Notes: generated by a model not told the origin, from the letters alone. A stretch of DNA of 38,107 nucleotides from Oscillospiraceae bacterium (GCA_015064855.1 SVRK01000018.1:1-38107), one strand, 5' to 3'. Positions 1 to 9,139 are shown, numbered from the stretch's first letter. Program-made: numbers and translations.

Positions 1-230
1 AAAATAAAAAAAAAAAAAAAAAAAATGGTTCGTTTTTGTGAAAAGTGCACAAAATCCATTCGTTTTTTAATGTAATTAAAATATTTTATTTTTGAAATAT
101 TTTGCGAAAAAGCCACACTTATATGCGCTTTTCGAAAAAATGCCTATTTATAAGTTTAAAAGTTATATTACATTTTTGGTTGATTTATACAAATCGAGCA
201 TAAATGTTAATTTTTTGTGAATTTATACAA

Positions 231-349
231 GAGATTCTATCGCTACGCTCCAGAATGACAACGACGTATGCCAAACAGGTCATCCTAAGCGAGCAACGTG
301 AGTCGAATGGGCTCTTTTGTAGGATTCTTCACTCCGTTCAGAATGACAG
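231..349. repeat. Cluster of three small imperfect palindromic repeat units
   Basis: Three related units are visible: 231-259 (GATTCTATCGCTACGCTCC then AGAATGAC), an inverted one at 279-308 (GTCATCCTAAGCGAGC...), and 322-348 (GGATTCTTCACTCCGTTC then AGAATGAC). Units 2 and 3 can pair into a long imperfect hairpin. The GATTC...GAATGAC pattern matches short dispersed palindromes common in many bacterial genomes; this is from memory, not a search. They lie downstream of the araA terminator and overlap no gene. Confidence 0.6.
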
Positions 350-350
350 T

Positions 351-380
351 AAAAAAGAACCGCTGTTGCGGTTCTTTTCT
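351..380 (-). terminator. Rho-independent terminator of the fhs-araA operon
   Basis: AAAAGAACCGC, loop TGTT, GCGGTTCTTTT forms an 11-bp perfect stem. Read on the minus strand it is followed by a T run. It starts about 11 bases after the araA stop codon. Confidence 0.85.
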
Positions 381-391
381 TCATTATTAAT

Positions 392-1852
392 TTATTTTAG
401 CTTTGCCATTAGGTCAAGCATATTTAATTCTTGCTCTAATTTATAAAGGTCTGTGTTTTCGTCGATAACAACAAGCTCGGTATCGGTTAGCTTTGCAAAG
501 AGCTTAACGTCCTCTACGGTGAGTGCAGTTGAAACAACTGTGTGGTGTGCGCCACCTGCATAAATCCAAGCAGCTGCGCCTGTCTTATGGTCCGGCTTTA
601 ATTTCCACATAATTCTTGCAACAGGAAGCTTTGGCATTTCCTTTGGTTGCTTAACAAGCTCGATAGATGCACAGATAAGACGGAAGCGATTGCCCATATC
701 AACCATACATACAGCAACGCCGTCGCCCTCAACACCGTCAAATACAAGTCTTGCAGGTGGTTCTTTTCCACCAATTCCGAGCTGATGAACCTCAATCTTT
801 GGCTTGGTTGAAGCAAAGTCAGGAGAAACCTCAAGCATATGAGCGCCGAGAACAACCTCGTCGCCTCTTGTAAAGTCGTAGGTATAGTCCTCCATAAAGC
901 CTGTTGAGCCTTTTCTGCCCTTTGCCATTTCACAGAAGATAGCGTTAAGTGCTGATGTCTTATAGTCGCCCTCTGCACCAAAGCCAATGCCCTTTGCCAT
1001 CATTCTTTGGGTAGCAAGACCCGGTAATTGCTTCATACCGTGAAGGTCTTGGAAGGTATCTGTGTATGCACCGAAGTTGCCTTCTGTTAGGAACTTATCG
1101 AGTGCGATTTCGTACTTTGCTTGCTCCTTAACTGCGTCAAGATTATCAGTGTTCATAACGTAAAGCTCGTTATATTCTGCCATTTTAGCATTAACCTCAT
1201 CGTCTGTAACCGCATTAATATATGCAACGAGGTCACCAATTCCATAGTAGTTAACGTTCCAGCCGTACTTAATTTGGCTTTCAACTCTATCGCCGTCTGT
1301 AACTGAAACCTCTCTCATATTGCTACCAAACATACAAACGTTTAGGTTCTTGGAAAAATCAACAGCTCTTGCAACGTCAATAAAATTCTTTATTTTTGCA
1401 ATTACTTCCTCGTGCTCATAGTAGCCTACAACTACCTCGCGCTTAACGCCAAGACGTGAGCACATAAAGCCATATTCACGACCACCGTGAGCTGTTTGGT
1501 TGAGGTTCATAAAGTCCATATCAATTTCATCATATGGGAGCTTTTCGTTTGCTTGTGTATGGAAATGAAGGAGTGGCTTTGTCAAAAATTGAAGTCCCTT
1601 AATCCACATTTTTGCGGGGCTAAAGGTGTGCATCCAAGTAATAACTGCGATACAGTCACTGTCGTTTGATGCTTTTTTACAAGCCTCAACACAGCTTAAC
1701 TCGTCTCTAACAGTAGCTACATATTCAATTTCAACACCGTCAATTTTTTTGTTAAGATAATTTGCAATTACCTTTGAGTCCTCTGCAACCTGCAAAAGAA
1801 CCTCTTCGCCGTATAAATCTTGGCTACCTGTGATAAAATAAACCTTTTTCAT
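392..1852 (-). CDS. araA: L-arabinose isomerase
   Basis: Interconverts L-arabinose and L-ribulose in the cytoplasm, the first step of bacterial arabinose catabolism. The 486-residue length and N-terminus (VYFITGSQDLYG) are typical of AraA. The expected metal and catalytic residues are present in order: Glu in GFGAEGDYKT, Glu in GFMEDYTY, His in LGAHMLEVSP and His in AGGAHHTV. The start has AAGGAG upstream. It is the last gene of a minus-strand operon, 18 bp after rpiB. No araB, araD or AraR gene is in the window, so arabinose use cannot be confirmed here. Both araA and rpiB are pentose isomerases, which gives the pairing metabolic sense. Confidence 0.96.
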   Translation of the reverse strand: MKKVYFITGSQDLYGEEVLLQVAEDSKVIANYLNKKIDGVEIEYVATVRDELSCVEACKKASNDSDCIAVITWMHTFSPAKMWIKGLQFLTKPLLHFHTQANEKLPYDEIDMDFMNLNQTAHGGREYGFMCSRLGVKREVVVGYYEHEEVIAKIKNFIDVARAVDFSKNLNVCMFGSNMREVSVTDGDRVESQIKYGWNVNYYGIGDLVAYINAVTDDEVNAKMAEYNELYVMNTDNLDAVKEQAKYEIALDKFLTEGNFGAYTDTFQDLHGMKQLPGLATQRMMAKGIGFGAEGDYKTSALNAIFCEMAKGRKGSTGFMEDYTYDFTRGDEVVLGAHMLEVSPDFASTKPKIEVHQLGIGGKEPPARLVFDGVEGDGVAVCMVDMGNRFRLICASIELVKQPKEMPKLPVARIMWKLKPDHKTGAAAWIYAGGAHHTVVSTALTVEDVKLFAKLTDTELVVIDENTDLYKLEQELNMLDLMAKLK

Positions 1853-1870
1853 TATGTATTTCTCCTTGGA

Positions 1871-2329
1871 TTAATTATTTCTTAATTTATTTTCAAGCGC
1901 AGTAACCATATCAACACGGAGTTGATGTCTGCCGCCCTCAAATTCAGTATTAATAAACGTATCAACAATTTCAAGCGCCAAGCCCGAGCCTAAAACTCTT
2001 GCGCCCATACAAAGCACGTTTGCGTCATTGTGCAAGCGAGTGAATTTTGCAGAATATGTGTCAGAGCAAAGTGCCGCACGAATGCCACGACATTTGTTTG
2101 CTGCCATACTCATACCAATACCTGTGCCACAAATCAAAATGCCAAGCTCCTTTTGACCGCTATAAACCGCATCACATACCTTTTCTGCATAATCCGGATA
2201 GTTACAGCTGTCTGGTGTATAAGTACCATAGTCGATGTATTCAACACCGTTTTCCTCTAAATATTTTATAACCTCACCCTTTAAATCAAGAGCTGCGTGG
2301 TCACACGCGATTGCAATGGTTTTTGCCAT
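1871..2329 (-). CDS. rpiB: Ribose-5-phosphate isomerase B
   Basis: Interconverts ribose 5-phosphate and ribulose 5-phosphate in the pentose phosphate pathway. The 152-residue RpiB/LacAB-type protein opens with IAIACDHAALDLK and carries the CGTGIGMSMAANK motif with the catalytic Cys. Its ATG shares one base with the tsaB stop codon (TAATG), and GGAGG lies just inside tsaB, so the two are translationally coupled. Some RpiB relatives act on allose or galactose 6-phosphates. The araA neighbour favours a pentose role. Confidence 0.93.
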   Translation of the reverse strand: MAKTIAIACDHAALDLKGEVIKYLEENGVEYIDYGTYTPDSCNYPDYAEKVCDAVYSGQKELGILICGTGIGMSMAANKCRGIRAALCSDTYSAKFTRLHNDANVLCMGARVLGSGLALEIVDTFINTEFEGGRHQLRVDMVTALENKLRNN

Positions 2330-3015
2330 TAGTTTTTTCCTCCAAGTCTTTCTTCTCTTTCGCGCTCTGCTTGTGCCTTGCGCAAATATTCTACTCGAAG
2401 ATCGGTATCATTAACGTACTCCGAGTTTTGTATTTTTTTATAAGCGATTTTGCCAACCGAGTACGCATTTTGATAACGCAAAAGCTCGGGGGTGTGTCTA
2501 AAATTCGCAATTTCTTTATTTAGTATGAGCTCATATCCGTCACCTAAGAAATAGATTGGCTCATTCTTTTCTATAAGCATAGGAATTAGGTCATCCAGCA
2601 TCATACAGGTGTCGTCTATAAAGCGCTCACCATTGAAAAATGCGCCTGTATAAACTTGACCGCGACGTGCATTCATAATAGGACACACTATGCCCGAAAA
2701 GCCTTCTAAATTTTCGGCTAATGCTTCAATTGTGCTAACGCCAACGCACGGCTTTTCTCTTCCAAAGGCGAGTGCTTTTATAGTAGCAGCCCCAATACGT
2801 ACGCCTGTAAACGAGCCAGGTCCCTCCGACACTGCGTAAGCATCAATATCGTCGTTTGTAAGACGCAAGGACTCAAGAAGTGATTTTACCATAGGTAAAA
2901 GCGTTTCACTATGTGTGTTTTGGATATTGACGGAGTAAAGTCCTAAAAGATTTTCATTGTCAAGAACCGCAACGGTAGACGTTTTCGCGGTTGAATCAAG
3001 AGCAAGTATTTTCAT
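2329..3015 (-). CDS. tsaB: tRNA threonylcarbamoyladenosine biosynthesis protein TsaB
   Basis: TsaB partners TsaD and TsaE in adding threonylcarbamoyl to A37 of ANN-decoding tRNAs. The 228-residue protein has the ASKHA-fold start (ILALDSTAKTSTVAVL) and the family hallmark SEGPGSFTGVRIG near residues 64-76. C-terminal residues about 215-228 are rich in Arg and Glu. The ribosome site GAGGAG lies in the last codons of tsaE, 3 bp upstream. The tsaE-tsaB pair is a standard arrangement; tsaD and tsaC are not in this window. Confidence 0.94.
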   Translation of the reverse strand: MKILALDSTAKTSTVAVLDNENLLGLYSVNIQNTHSETLLPMVKSLLESLRLTNDDIDAYAVSEGPGSFTGVRIGAATIKALAFGREKPCVGVSTIEALAENLEGFSGIVCPIMNARRGQVYTGAFFNGERFIDDTCMMLDDLIPMLIEKNEPIYFLGDGYELILNKEIANFRHTPELLRYQNAYSVGKIAYKKIQNSEYVNDTDLRVEYLRKAQAEREREERLGGKN

Positions 3016-3018
3016 AAT

Positions 3019-3447
3019 TTACTCCTCAATAGTAATTATTCTTTCGTTTTCAGGGTTAGCACCACGTTTTATAGTCACACGATATGCATCATTTGGAATA
3101 ACATCCTCGATGTTCTCACTCCATTCAGTAACGCAAATACCCTTTTGCAAATATTCATAAAAGCCAACAGAATAAAGGTCATCCTCGTCCTCTATGCGAT
3201 AAACGTCAAAGTGGTAAAGTGGAAGCTTTTCGCCCTTATATTCATTTACAACTGTGTACGTTGGACTTTTCACCCTTGCGTTTGGAGCAAGCACCGAGGC
3301 AAGACCGCGTACAAACGCAGTTTTGCCCACGCCCAAATCACCATACATAGCGATAAAATGAGGTATGCTATTATCAAGCGACTCTGCAAATTTTCTTGCT
3401 ATCTCCTCTGTTTCGTCGGGAGAAAAGGTATTGTATATTTTTTTCAT
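3019..3447 (-). CDS. tsaE: tRNA threonylcarbamoyladenosine biosynthesis ATPase TsaE
   Basis: Small P-loop ATPase that resets the TsaBD complex during t6A synthesis. The Walker A motif GDLGVGKTAF is clear, as are the family segments SPTYTVVNEY and LYHFDVYRI. I use the ATG at 3447 (MKKIYNTFSPDET, 142 residues) because it lies one base after the fhs stop and has AGGAC about 9 bases upstream. The longer frame to 3489 adds 14 residues inside fhs and lacks support. It lies between fhs and tsaB in the operon. Confidence 0.93.
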   Translation of the reverse strand: MKKIYNTFSPDETEEIARKFAESLDNSIPHFIAMYGDLGVGKTAFVRGLASVLAPNARVKSPTYTVVNEYKGEKLPLYHFDVYRIEDEDDLYSVGFYEYLQKGICVTEWSENIEDVIPNDAYRVTIKRGANPENERIITIEE

Positions 3448-3448
3448 A

Positions 3449-5122
3449 TTAGAAAAGTCCTGTGATTTTGCCGTTGTCATCAACGTCAATATTAAGAGCA
3501 GCAGGAGCTTTAGGAAGTCCTGGCATTGTCATAATTGAGCCTGTCAAGGCCACGATAAAGCCAGCACCGGCTGAAAGCTTAACCTCACGAACTGTCATAG
3601 TAAAGTCGGTAGGTCTGCCAAGCTTTGTTGGGTCATCAGAAAGCGAATATTGTGTCTTTGCCATACATACAGGGAAGCGTGCATAGGCTGGGTCAAGGGC
3701 TTCAAATTCCTTAATCGCCTTCTCCGCCTTTGCATCGAACTTAACATCCTTTGCACCGTAGATTTCCTTGGCAACTGTTCTAATCTTGTCCATAATTGAC
3801 ATTTCATCAGGATATAGAACGTGGAAGTTGCTCGGCTTTTCACAAGCCTCAACAACCTTATTCGCAAGCTCAATACCACCCTCAGAGCCTTTAGCGAACA
3901 CCTCGGAAAGTGCAAAATCCGCACCCTTGGCAATACAAATATCCTCAACAGCCTTAAGCTCTGCCTCTGTATCTGTACCAAAACGGTTGATTGCAACAAC
4001 AACAGGAACGCCATACTTTTGAAGGTTGTCAATATGAGCCTCGAGGTTAACAGCACCTTTTTTAAGTGCTTCTACGTTTTCGTTAGCTAAATCTGCCTTT
4101 AAAACGCCACCGTTATATTTGAGTGCGCGAACAGTTGCAACCAAAACAACACATTCAGGCTTTAGGTTAGCAAATCGACACTTAATGTCAAAGAATTTTT
4201 CAGCGCCAAGGTCCGCACCGAAGCCCGCCTCTGTGATTGTGTAATCAGCAAGCTTAAGAGCCAATTTTGTTGCTCTTACAGAGTTACAGCCGTGTGCGAT
4301 ATTTGCAAATGGGCCACCGTGGATAATCGCAGGGGTGTTTTCAAGCGTTTGAACGAGGTTTGGCTTGAGCGCATCCTTAAGAACAGCAGCCATAGCGCCG
4401 TTAACACCGAGATCCTTACAGTAAACAGGTGAGCCGTCATATTTATATGCAACTAAAATTTTACCGAGTCTTTCCCTAAGATCTCTAATTGATTCGCTTA
4501 AGCATAAAATAGCCATAATTTCACTGGCAACGGTAATCATAAAGTGGTCCTCACGCGGAACACCGTCAAGCTTACCACCGAGTCCAACAACAACTGAACG
4601 GAGTGCTCTATCATTCATATCAAGAACACGAGAGAAAAGAATTCTTCTTTGGTCAATGCCGAGCGCATTACCCTGTTGGATGTGGTTATCAATAACAGCG
4701 GACAAAAGATTGTTTGCGGTTGTTATTGCGTGAAAGTCACCTGTGAAATGAAGGTTGATATCCTCCATTGGAAGAACTTGGGCGTATCCGCCGCCTGCAG
4801 CTCCACCCTTTACGCCAAATACAGGACCAAGTGATGGCTCACGAAGGGCTATAATTGTTTTTTTACCAATCTTCGACATTGCCATGCCAAGACCAACGGT
4901 TGTCGTTGTCTTTCCCTCACCCGCAGGAGTTGGGTTAATAGCTGTAACAAGAATTAGCTTACCATCCTTTTTGGATGCCATTCTGTCAAGAAATTTGTCT
5001 GTGATTTTTGCCTTGTAGTGACCATATGGCTCGTACTCCTCGGGTAAAAGTCCGATTTGGTCGGCAATTTCTGAAATGTGACTTAACTTTGCACCTTGTG
5101 CTATTTCGATGTCTGAAAGCAT
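3449..5122 (-). CDS. fhs: Formate-tetrahydrofolate ligase
   Basis: ATP-dependent formylation of tetrahydrofolate to 10-formyl-THF, the entry of formate into one-carbon metabolism and part of the Wood-Ljungdahl methyl branch. The 557-residue length is normal. The N-terminal P-loop ([15 protein letters not shown], near residues 66-80), [20 protein letters not shown], and the C-terminal [13 protein letters not shown] are all diagnostic. It is first in the operon, with AAAGGAGC before the ATG and a good promoter at 5169-5197. One gene alone cannot prove acetogenesis, as many gut clostridia keep fhs for purine and formate metabolism. Confidence 0.97.
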   Translation of the reverse strand: MLSDIEIAQGAKLSHISEIADQIGLLPEEYEPYGHYKAKITDKFLDRMASKKDGKLILVTAINPTPAGEGKTTTTVGLGMAMSKIGKKTIIALREPSLGPVFGVKGGAAGGGYAQVLPMEDINLHFTGDFHAITTANNLLSAVIDNHIQQGNALGIDQRRILFSRVLDMNDRALRSVVVGLGGKLDGVPREDHFMITVASEIMAILCLSESIRDLRERLGKILVAYKYDGSPVYCKDLGVNGAMAAVLKDALKPNLVQTLENTPAIIHGGPFANIAHGCNSVRATKLALKLADYTITEAGFGADLGAEKFFDIKCRFANLKPECVVLVATVRALKYNGGVLKADLANENVEALKKGAVNLEAHIDNLQKYGVPVVVAINRFGTDTEAELKAVEDICIAKGADFALSEVFAKGSEGGIELANKVVEACEKPSNFHVLYPDEMSIMDKIRTVAKEIYGAKDVKFDAKAEKAIKEFEALDPAYARFPVCMAKTQYSLSDDPTKLGRPTDFTMTVREVKLSAGAGFIVALTGSIMTMPGLPKAPAALNIDVDDNGKITGLF

Positions 5123-5168
5123 AGTATTGCTCCTTTATAAAAAATACTTTAACTCCATTGTAGCACAT

Positions 5169-5197
5169 ATTATATAGAATTTCAAATATTTTGTCAA
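5169..5197 (-). promoter_or_regulatory. Promoter of the fhs-tsaE-tsaB-rpiB-araA operon
   Basis: On the minus strand TTGACA (5197-5192), 17 bases, then TATAAT (5174-5169). Both boxes are perfect matches to the vegetative consensus and sit about 47 bases before the fhs start. Confidence 0.8.
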
Positions 5198-5241
5198 AAT
5201 TTTTAAAATAATTTTATTTAGTTTTTTGCTCCTTTTTTCTC

Positions 5242-5270
5242 TTGATTTGTCAAGGGATTTTTGCTATAAT
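5242..5270 (+). promoter_or_regulatory. Promoter of the BspA-like lipoprotein gene
   Basis: TTGATT (5242-5247), 17 bases, TATAAT (5265-5270), followed 31 bases later by the chosen ATG at 5302 with AAGGGGAG as ribosome site. Confidence 0.7.
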
Positions 5271-5301
5271 AAAAAAAGAATTTCAAGGGGAGCGTTTTAT
5301 A

Positions 5302-8300
5302 ATGAAAATTTCTTTTAAATTAACTCTAATCTTGGCTGTATTACTTGCCTTTGTGTGCATTTTTGCATCTTGTACACCTAATTATACAGATACTGAATCG
5401 TTATCCGACAAACAAAGCGACGAGGGCAATACCGACAGTGACGAGGATTTTTCCGATTCAGAGGAAGAAAACGACTCTTCTACAGAAACAGATGCCGAGG
5501 TTGGCACTGACACCGAGTCGGACACAAGCACTGAAAGAGACACAAGCGAAGATACTGAGTCGGACACCAATACGGAAAGCGACTTTGACTCTGAAACTGA
5601 CAACAACGACGTTGTAACACACGAGCATGTTTACGATATACTGTTCGATCAAATAGAAGCAAGCTGTACACAGCAGGGATACACAATTTACGTATGCATC
5701 TGCGGTGATGAAATACGAACAGATTTTAGAGGTCCCTACTCTCACTTCTACGCAAACGCAGTCGAGGTAGCTCCAACCTGTACCGAGCAAGGCTGTACTC
5801 TTTATTACTGCGAATGTGGAGATTTTGAAGCTCGTGACTACATAGATGCCCTTGGCCACTCCTTTGGTGATTGGTACACCTCAATTCAACCCTCCAGTGA
5901 GTACGAGGGTGAGAAAAGACGTGAGTGCTCCATCTGTAACGAATATGAAACAAAGCCTATTCCAAAAATTATTCTCTATTACGATTTTTCCGAGGACGAA
6001 GACGGAAACGTACTGACAATCAGCTCTGATTCACCTATATCTTATTCCTCATCATTTATACCCACAAGCGTAACCGGAAGCAAAACAGAGCTTTCGGAAA
6101 TTGACAAGCTTATTTTGGGTGAAAACATAACCGAAATATTTAGTCTTTCGGAATTTTCAAACGTTAAATCAATTGTATTTTCAAGCAACGTTGAAAAAAT
6201 ATGCAGTTATGCAATTTACAACTGTATGCTCCTCGACAATATGTATTTTGAAGGTAATGCACCTACGCTTGAAAACCTCGCTTTGATAATTAACGCTCAA
6301 AAAACCGCAATCGTGATTCCTTCTGATGGGGCAAGCGGTTTTGGCAACGGTCTTTTGTTCGGTGAACAACCCCTTTATAGAGATATTTCAAGTGAGATAC
6401 CCAAGCTTACACTTAATGAATATGGAGAAAAAACCGCAGCCGAAAGTGTGCTTCTTGCAGGCGAAATAATTAAGCTTTTCGAAGACAAGGAGCAAATGGA
6501 TTTGTTAATTATGCCATACACGATTGATATGGCTGAATATATTGAAATAAAGAGATTCACACTTGAGCTCACAAGCAAATTCGAAACAGAAATAGAAAAA
6601 GTAAATGCTATTTACTCTTACTTAATTGAAAACATTGTTTACGATAACGATGCAACCTACTATTCACCCTACGAGGTATTCAAAAGCAATCGTGCAGTTT
6701 GTGCGGGATATATCGGTCTTATGCACGATATGCTCTCTGCCATAAACGTAACCTCTTTTTACACTCGCGGAATGACTCTTTCGGGTTGCACTGAAACAGT
6801 TGAAACACTACTAAAGGAAACCTACACGTCTGATACACACGCTTGGATAACCGTTTGCTTTTCAAATGGTGACGTCAAATTCTACGACCCAACGTGGGGT
6901 GTTATGGACGGATACGGCTATATGGAAATGGACGCTGAGGCTCTTGGAAATCACGCTATTACCTTTGAGGTTGGCGGACTTGAGGTTCTTATTGACGAAG
7001 TAGATTTTTCAATGCTTGGCGGTATGCACCAATTTCTACATACGGATGGAAAAATATACAATACATTAGACGGAACAATATCTTTTATTCCTGCTACGAC
7101 CGTAATCAACGATTGGTATCTTGACATTGTTAATATATCCATAGGAAACGGAAGCGAAGTGTACATAGACGCCACTCATCAAGCGTTAGGCACAGCGTTT
7201 AACAGTGGTCTTTATTTCTATGAGTACAACGATGCATCACAATACCTATTCGCCACAGCTGACGGAAAAATATATCATCCCTACGTTGTCTTTAATTTCT
7301 TATATACTCAAGCAGCAACGTTTGGCGAAAATATTACCATCAAAATCAATGGCTTGATTTACGATAACGGATTTGTATTTGCGAAAAATGAAAAGGGCAC
7401 ATATGGAGTTATTGCCTATCTTGGAGATAATCAAGAGATAACAATTCCGTCCGAAATTAACGGTCACAAGGTTGTTTCTGTCAACGCGGGATTTTTAGAA
7501 TACAATAATACGGTAACTCACGTTACTATTTCCGAGGGCATTGAATACGTTGCTCGTTTGGCGTTTAGCAAAGCTTCTTCGCTGAAATACGTTTATTTAC
7601 CGTCTACTGTAAATAGCCAAGCTATAAACCAATATATTGCATTTGAGAATTGTGCAAATCTTGAAGAAATCGTGGTTTCACCTGACAATCCATATATGCT
7701 CTCTCTAGATGGAAATTTATATAGCAAGGATATGAAATCACTTATTTTCTTTGCTCCGAAAAGTGCATCAACATTCATTTTGCCAACAAGCGTCGAGGTT
7801 ATTTTAGAATCAGCCTTCCATAGCTCATCTATTGAATATATCACTCTTCACAACGGGCTTAAGGTAATAGGCGACAACGCCTTCCAATACAGCACCTTAA
7901 AGGAAATAACAATTCCTGCAAATTGTGAAATCGGACACGCAGCATTTATGTTTAGCGCAATAAGAACGGTGGTTATTGAGGACGGAATCGAAAGCTTTGG
8001 CAATTCAGCCTTTGCAAACTGTCAAATGCTCACATCAATTAAGCTTCCATCTACATTAAAGGCAATTCCTGAAACTGCGTTTATAGAAGCGACAAGCTTA
8101 TATGAAATTACGCTACCATCGGGAGTTGAAAGCATCGCATACGGGGCATTTTCATATTCGGGGCTGACCTCTATCACTCTTTCCGAAAGTCTAACATTTA
8201 TTGATACCGACGCATTCTTTGGCTGCCATAGGCTATTCCACATAAATAACTTGAGTGCTCTTGAATTAATCAAATGCTCAGAGGAAAATGGAATGATTGC

Positions 8301-8739
8301 TCTAAATGTAATTACAATGAGCGATACAGCTGATGAATCACACATCGTTGTTTCCGACAAATTTGTGTTCTATATCAATGACGAAGAAATCTATTTAACA
8401 AACTACATCGGCACATCAAAGGACGTTGTTTTGCCTGACAATTTCAATTCTAAGTCCTACAAGCTTTCTCCATACGCTTTTGTCGGTTCAACAGCCCAAA
8501 GCTGTTTAATTTACACCTACGTTGCTCCTGTTTGGGTAAATGAGCTAAATCATTACGGCAAAAATGTCGAAAGCATTACCATCCCAACTACAATAAAGAA
8601 AATACCGGATTATTGCTTTGAGGGATGGATTTCACTTAAAACAGTGTACTATGACGGACCTCTTCTCTATTGGAACACAATAGAAATTTCATCCGTCGGC
8701 AACTCTGCTATTTTAAACGCTGAATTAAAACAAAAATAA
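5302..8739 (+). CDS. Secreted lipoprotein with transglutaminase-like domain and BspA-type leucine-rich repeats
   Basis: A 1145-residue exported protein of unknown substrate. The ATG at 5302 follows AAGGGGAG and opens a hydrophobic signal peptide ending in the lipobox-like FASC, so it is probably lipid-anchored. Residues about 30-105 form a low-complexity Asp/Glu/Ser/Thr linker, followed by two Cys/His repeats (PTCTEQGCTLYYCECGD type). A transglutaminase-like core follows, with a probable triad Cys467 (RAVCAGY), His513 (THAWI) and Asp529 (YDPTWG). From about residue 690 to 1145 there are LRR_5/BspA repeats of the form ITIPAN...AFxxC...LTSIKLPSTL. Such proteins are common on gut Firmicutes. The function could be adhesion, peptide cross-linking or proteolysis; the fold assignment is firmer than the activity. 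Confidence 0.88.
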   Translation: MKISFKLTLILAVLLAFVCIFASCTPNYTDTESLSDKQSDEGNTDSDEDFSDSEEENDSSTETDAEVGTDTESDTSTERDTSEDTESDTNTESDFDSETDNNDVVTHEHVYDILFDQIEASCTQQGYTIYVCICGDEIRTDFRGPYSHFYANAVEVAPTCTEQGCTLYYCECGDFEARDYIDALGHSFGDWYTSIQPSSEYEGEKRRECSICNEYETKPIPKIILYYDFSEDEDGNVLTISSDSPISYSSSFIPTSVTGSKTELSEIDKLILGENITEIFSLSEFSNVKSIVFSSNVEKICSYAIYNCMLLDNMYFEGNAPTLENLALIINAQKTAIVIPSDGASGFGNGLLFGEQPLYRDISSEIPKLTLNEYGEKTAAESVLLAGEIIKLFEDKEQMDLLIMPYTIDMAEYIEIKRFTLELTSKFETEIEKVNAIYSYLIENIVYDNDATYYSPYEVFKSNRAVCAGYIGLMHDMLSAINVTSFYTRGMTLSGCTETVETLLKETYTSDTHAWITVCFSNGDVKFYDPTWGVMDGYGYMEMDAEALGNHAITFEVGGLEVLIDEVDFSMLGGMHQFLHTDGKIYNTLDGTISFIPATTVINDWYLDIVNISIGNGSEVYIDATHQALGTAFNSGLYFYEYNDASQYLFATADGKIYHPYVVFNFLYTQAATFGENITIKINGLIYDNGFVFAKNEKGTYGVIAYLGDNQEITIPSEINGHKVVSVNAGFLEYNNTVTHVTISEGIEYVARLAFSKASSLKYVYLPSTVNSQAINQYIAFENCANLEEIVVSPDNPYMLSLDGNLYSKDMKSLIFFAPKSASTFILPTSVEVILESAFHSSSIEYITLHNGLKVIGDNAFQYSTLKEITIPANCEIGHAAFMFSAIRTVVIEDGIESFGNSAFANCQMLTSIKLPSTLKAIPETAFIEATSLYEITLPSGVESIAYGAFSYSGLTSITLSESLTFIDTDAFFGCHRLFHINNLSALELIKCSEENGMIALNVITMSDTADESHIVVSDKFVFYINDEEIYLTNYIGTSKDVVLPDNFNSKSYKLSPYAFVGSTAQSCLIYTYVAPVWVNELNHYGKNVESITIPTTIKKIPDYCFEGWISLKTVYYDGPLLYWNTIEISSVGNSAILNAELKQK

Positions 8740-8741
8740 AG

Positions 8742-8779
8742 AAAAACGACAAGCCTTATAAGGAGGCTTGTCGTTTTTT
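8742..8779 (+). terminator. Terminator of the BspA-like lipoprotein gene
   Basis: AAAAACGACAAGCC pairs perfectly with GGCTTGTCGTTTTT (14 bp, 9-base loop), followed by a further T. It starts 3 bases after the stop codon. Confidence 0.88.
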
Positions 8780-8850
8780 GTGAAGGGAAGATAAAAAAGA
8801 TATTTTACCTTTTTAACCGATGGATTTGAACCATTGTAAAGTCTAATGAA

Positions 8851-9011
8851 ATCCTGCGTTGCAGGATGAAATCCAAACAAGTTTGGATGAAATCTTCGGC
8901 GCACCCTCAGATGAAATTAAATCCGTCCCTTCACCCCGCGGAAGCGGGATTTCATCGCGAAGCGATTTCACCCAACGCAGTTGGATTTATCCCGTCCCAA
9001 AGGACGGATTT
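8851..9011. repeat. Cluster of short hairpins separated by ATGAAAT or ATTTCA spacers
   Basis: Successive perfect small hairpins are present: ATCCTGC/GCAGGAT (8851-8867), ATCCAAAC/GTTTGGAT (8871-8888), CCCGC/GCGGG (8935-8948), ATCGC/GCGAT (8954-8966), CCAAC/GTTGG (8972-8984) and GTCC/GGAC (8994-9005). Spacers read GATGAAAT on the left half and GATTTCA on the right half. AAATCCGTCC (8919-8928) also pairs with GGACGGATTT (9002-9011), enclosing the right half. No gene is supported: an apparent frame at 8866-9141 only runs across the repeats and the antisense of the tRNA. It resembles a dispersed, nonautonomous palindromic element. Confidence 0.65.
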
Positions 9012-9016
9012 AGTTG

Positions 9017-9054
9017 AAAAAGCGACAAAATTCTGTCGAATTTTGTCGCTTTTT
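9017..9054. terminator. Bidirectional terminator-like hairpin after tRNA-Arg
   Basis: AAAAAGCGACAAAATTC (9017-9033) and its exact complement (9038-9054) form a 17-bp stem with a TGTC loop. It lies directly downstream of the minus-strand tRNA-Arg and has T runs in both directions. It could also be the terminal stem of the neighbouring hairpin cluster. Confidence 0.75.
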
Positions 9055-9056
9055 CT

Positions 9057-9133
9057 TGGCCTGCCCGATAGGATTCGAACCTACGACCTCAAGAGTCGGA
9101 GTCTTGCGCGCTATCCAGCTGTGCCACGGGCAG
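9057..9133 (-). tRNA. tRNA-Arg, anticodon CCG
   Basis: 77 nt including an encoded CCA. The acceptor stem CTGCCCG/CGGGCAG is perfect with discriminator G. The anticodon arm is CAAGA-CTCCGAC-TCTTG, giving anticodon CCG, which reads CGG. The T arm is GTAGG-TTCGAAT-CCTAT. The D arm GCAC/GCGC has one A-C mismatch, as I recall for other bacterial Arg tRNAs. Confidence 0.95.
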
Positions 9134-9139
9134 AAATTT

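Larger units (their letters stand above)
1..391. other. AT-rich intergenic region at the window edge
   Basis: No convincing gene is seen. The first 25 bases are almost pure A and the next 200 are very AT-rich. Positions 231-349 hold small dispersed palindromic repeats and 351-380 a terminator, both listed separately. A possible 80-residue reading frame at 204-446 runs through the repeats and the terminator into the 3' end of araA, so I treat it as spurious. Confidence 0.6.

Noticed and set aside
3447..3489. Longer tsaE start
   Set aside because: It adds residues encoded inside fhs with no ribosome site; the ATG directly after the fhs stop is better placed.
5382..5606. Minus-strand Ser/Val-rich frame
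   Set aside because: Shadow of the Asp/Ser/Thr/Glu linker of the lipoprotein gene on the other strand; low complexity and no start signal.
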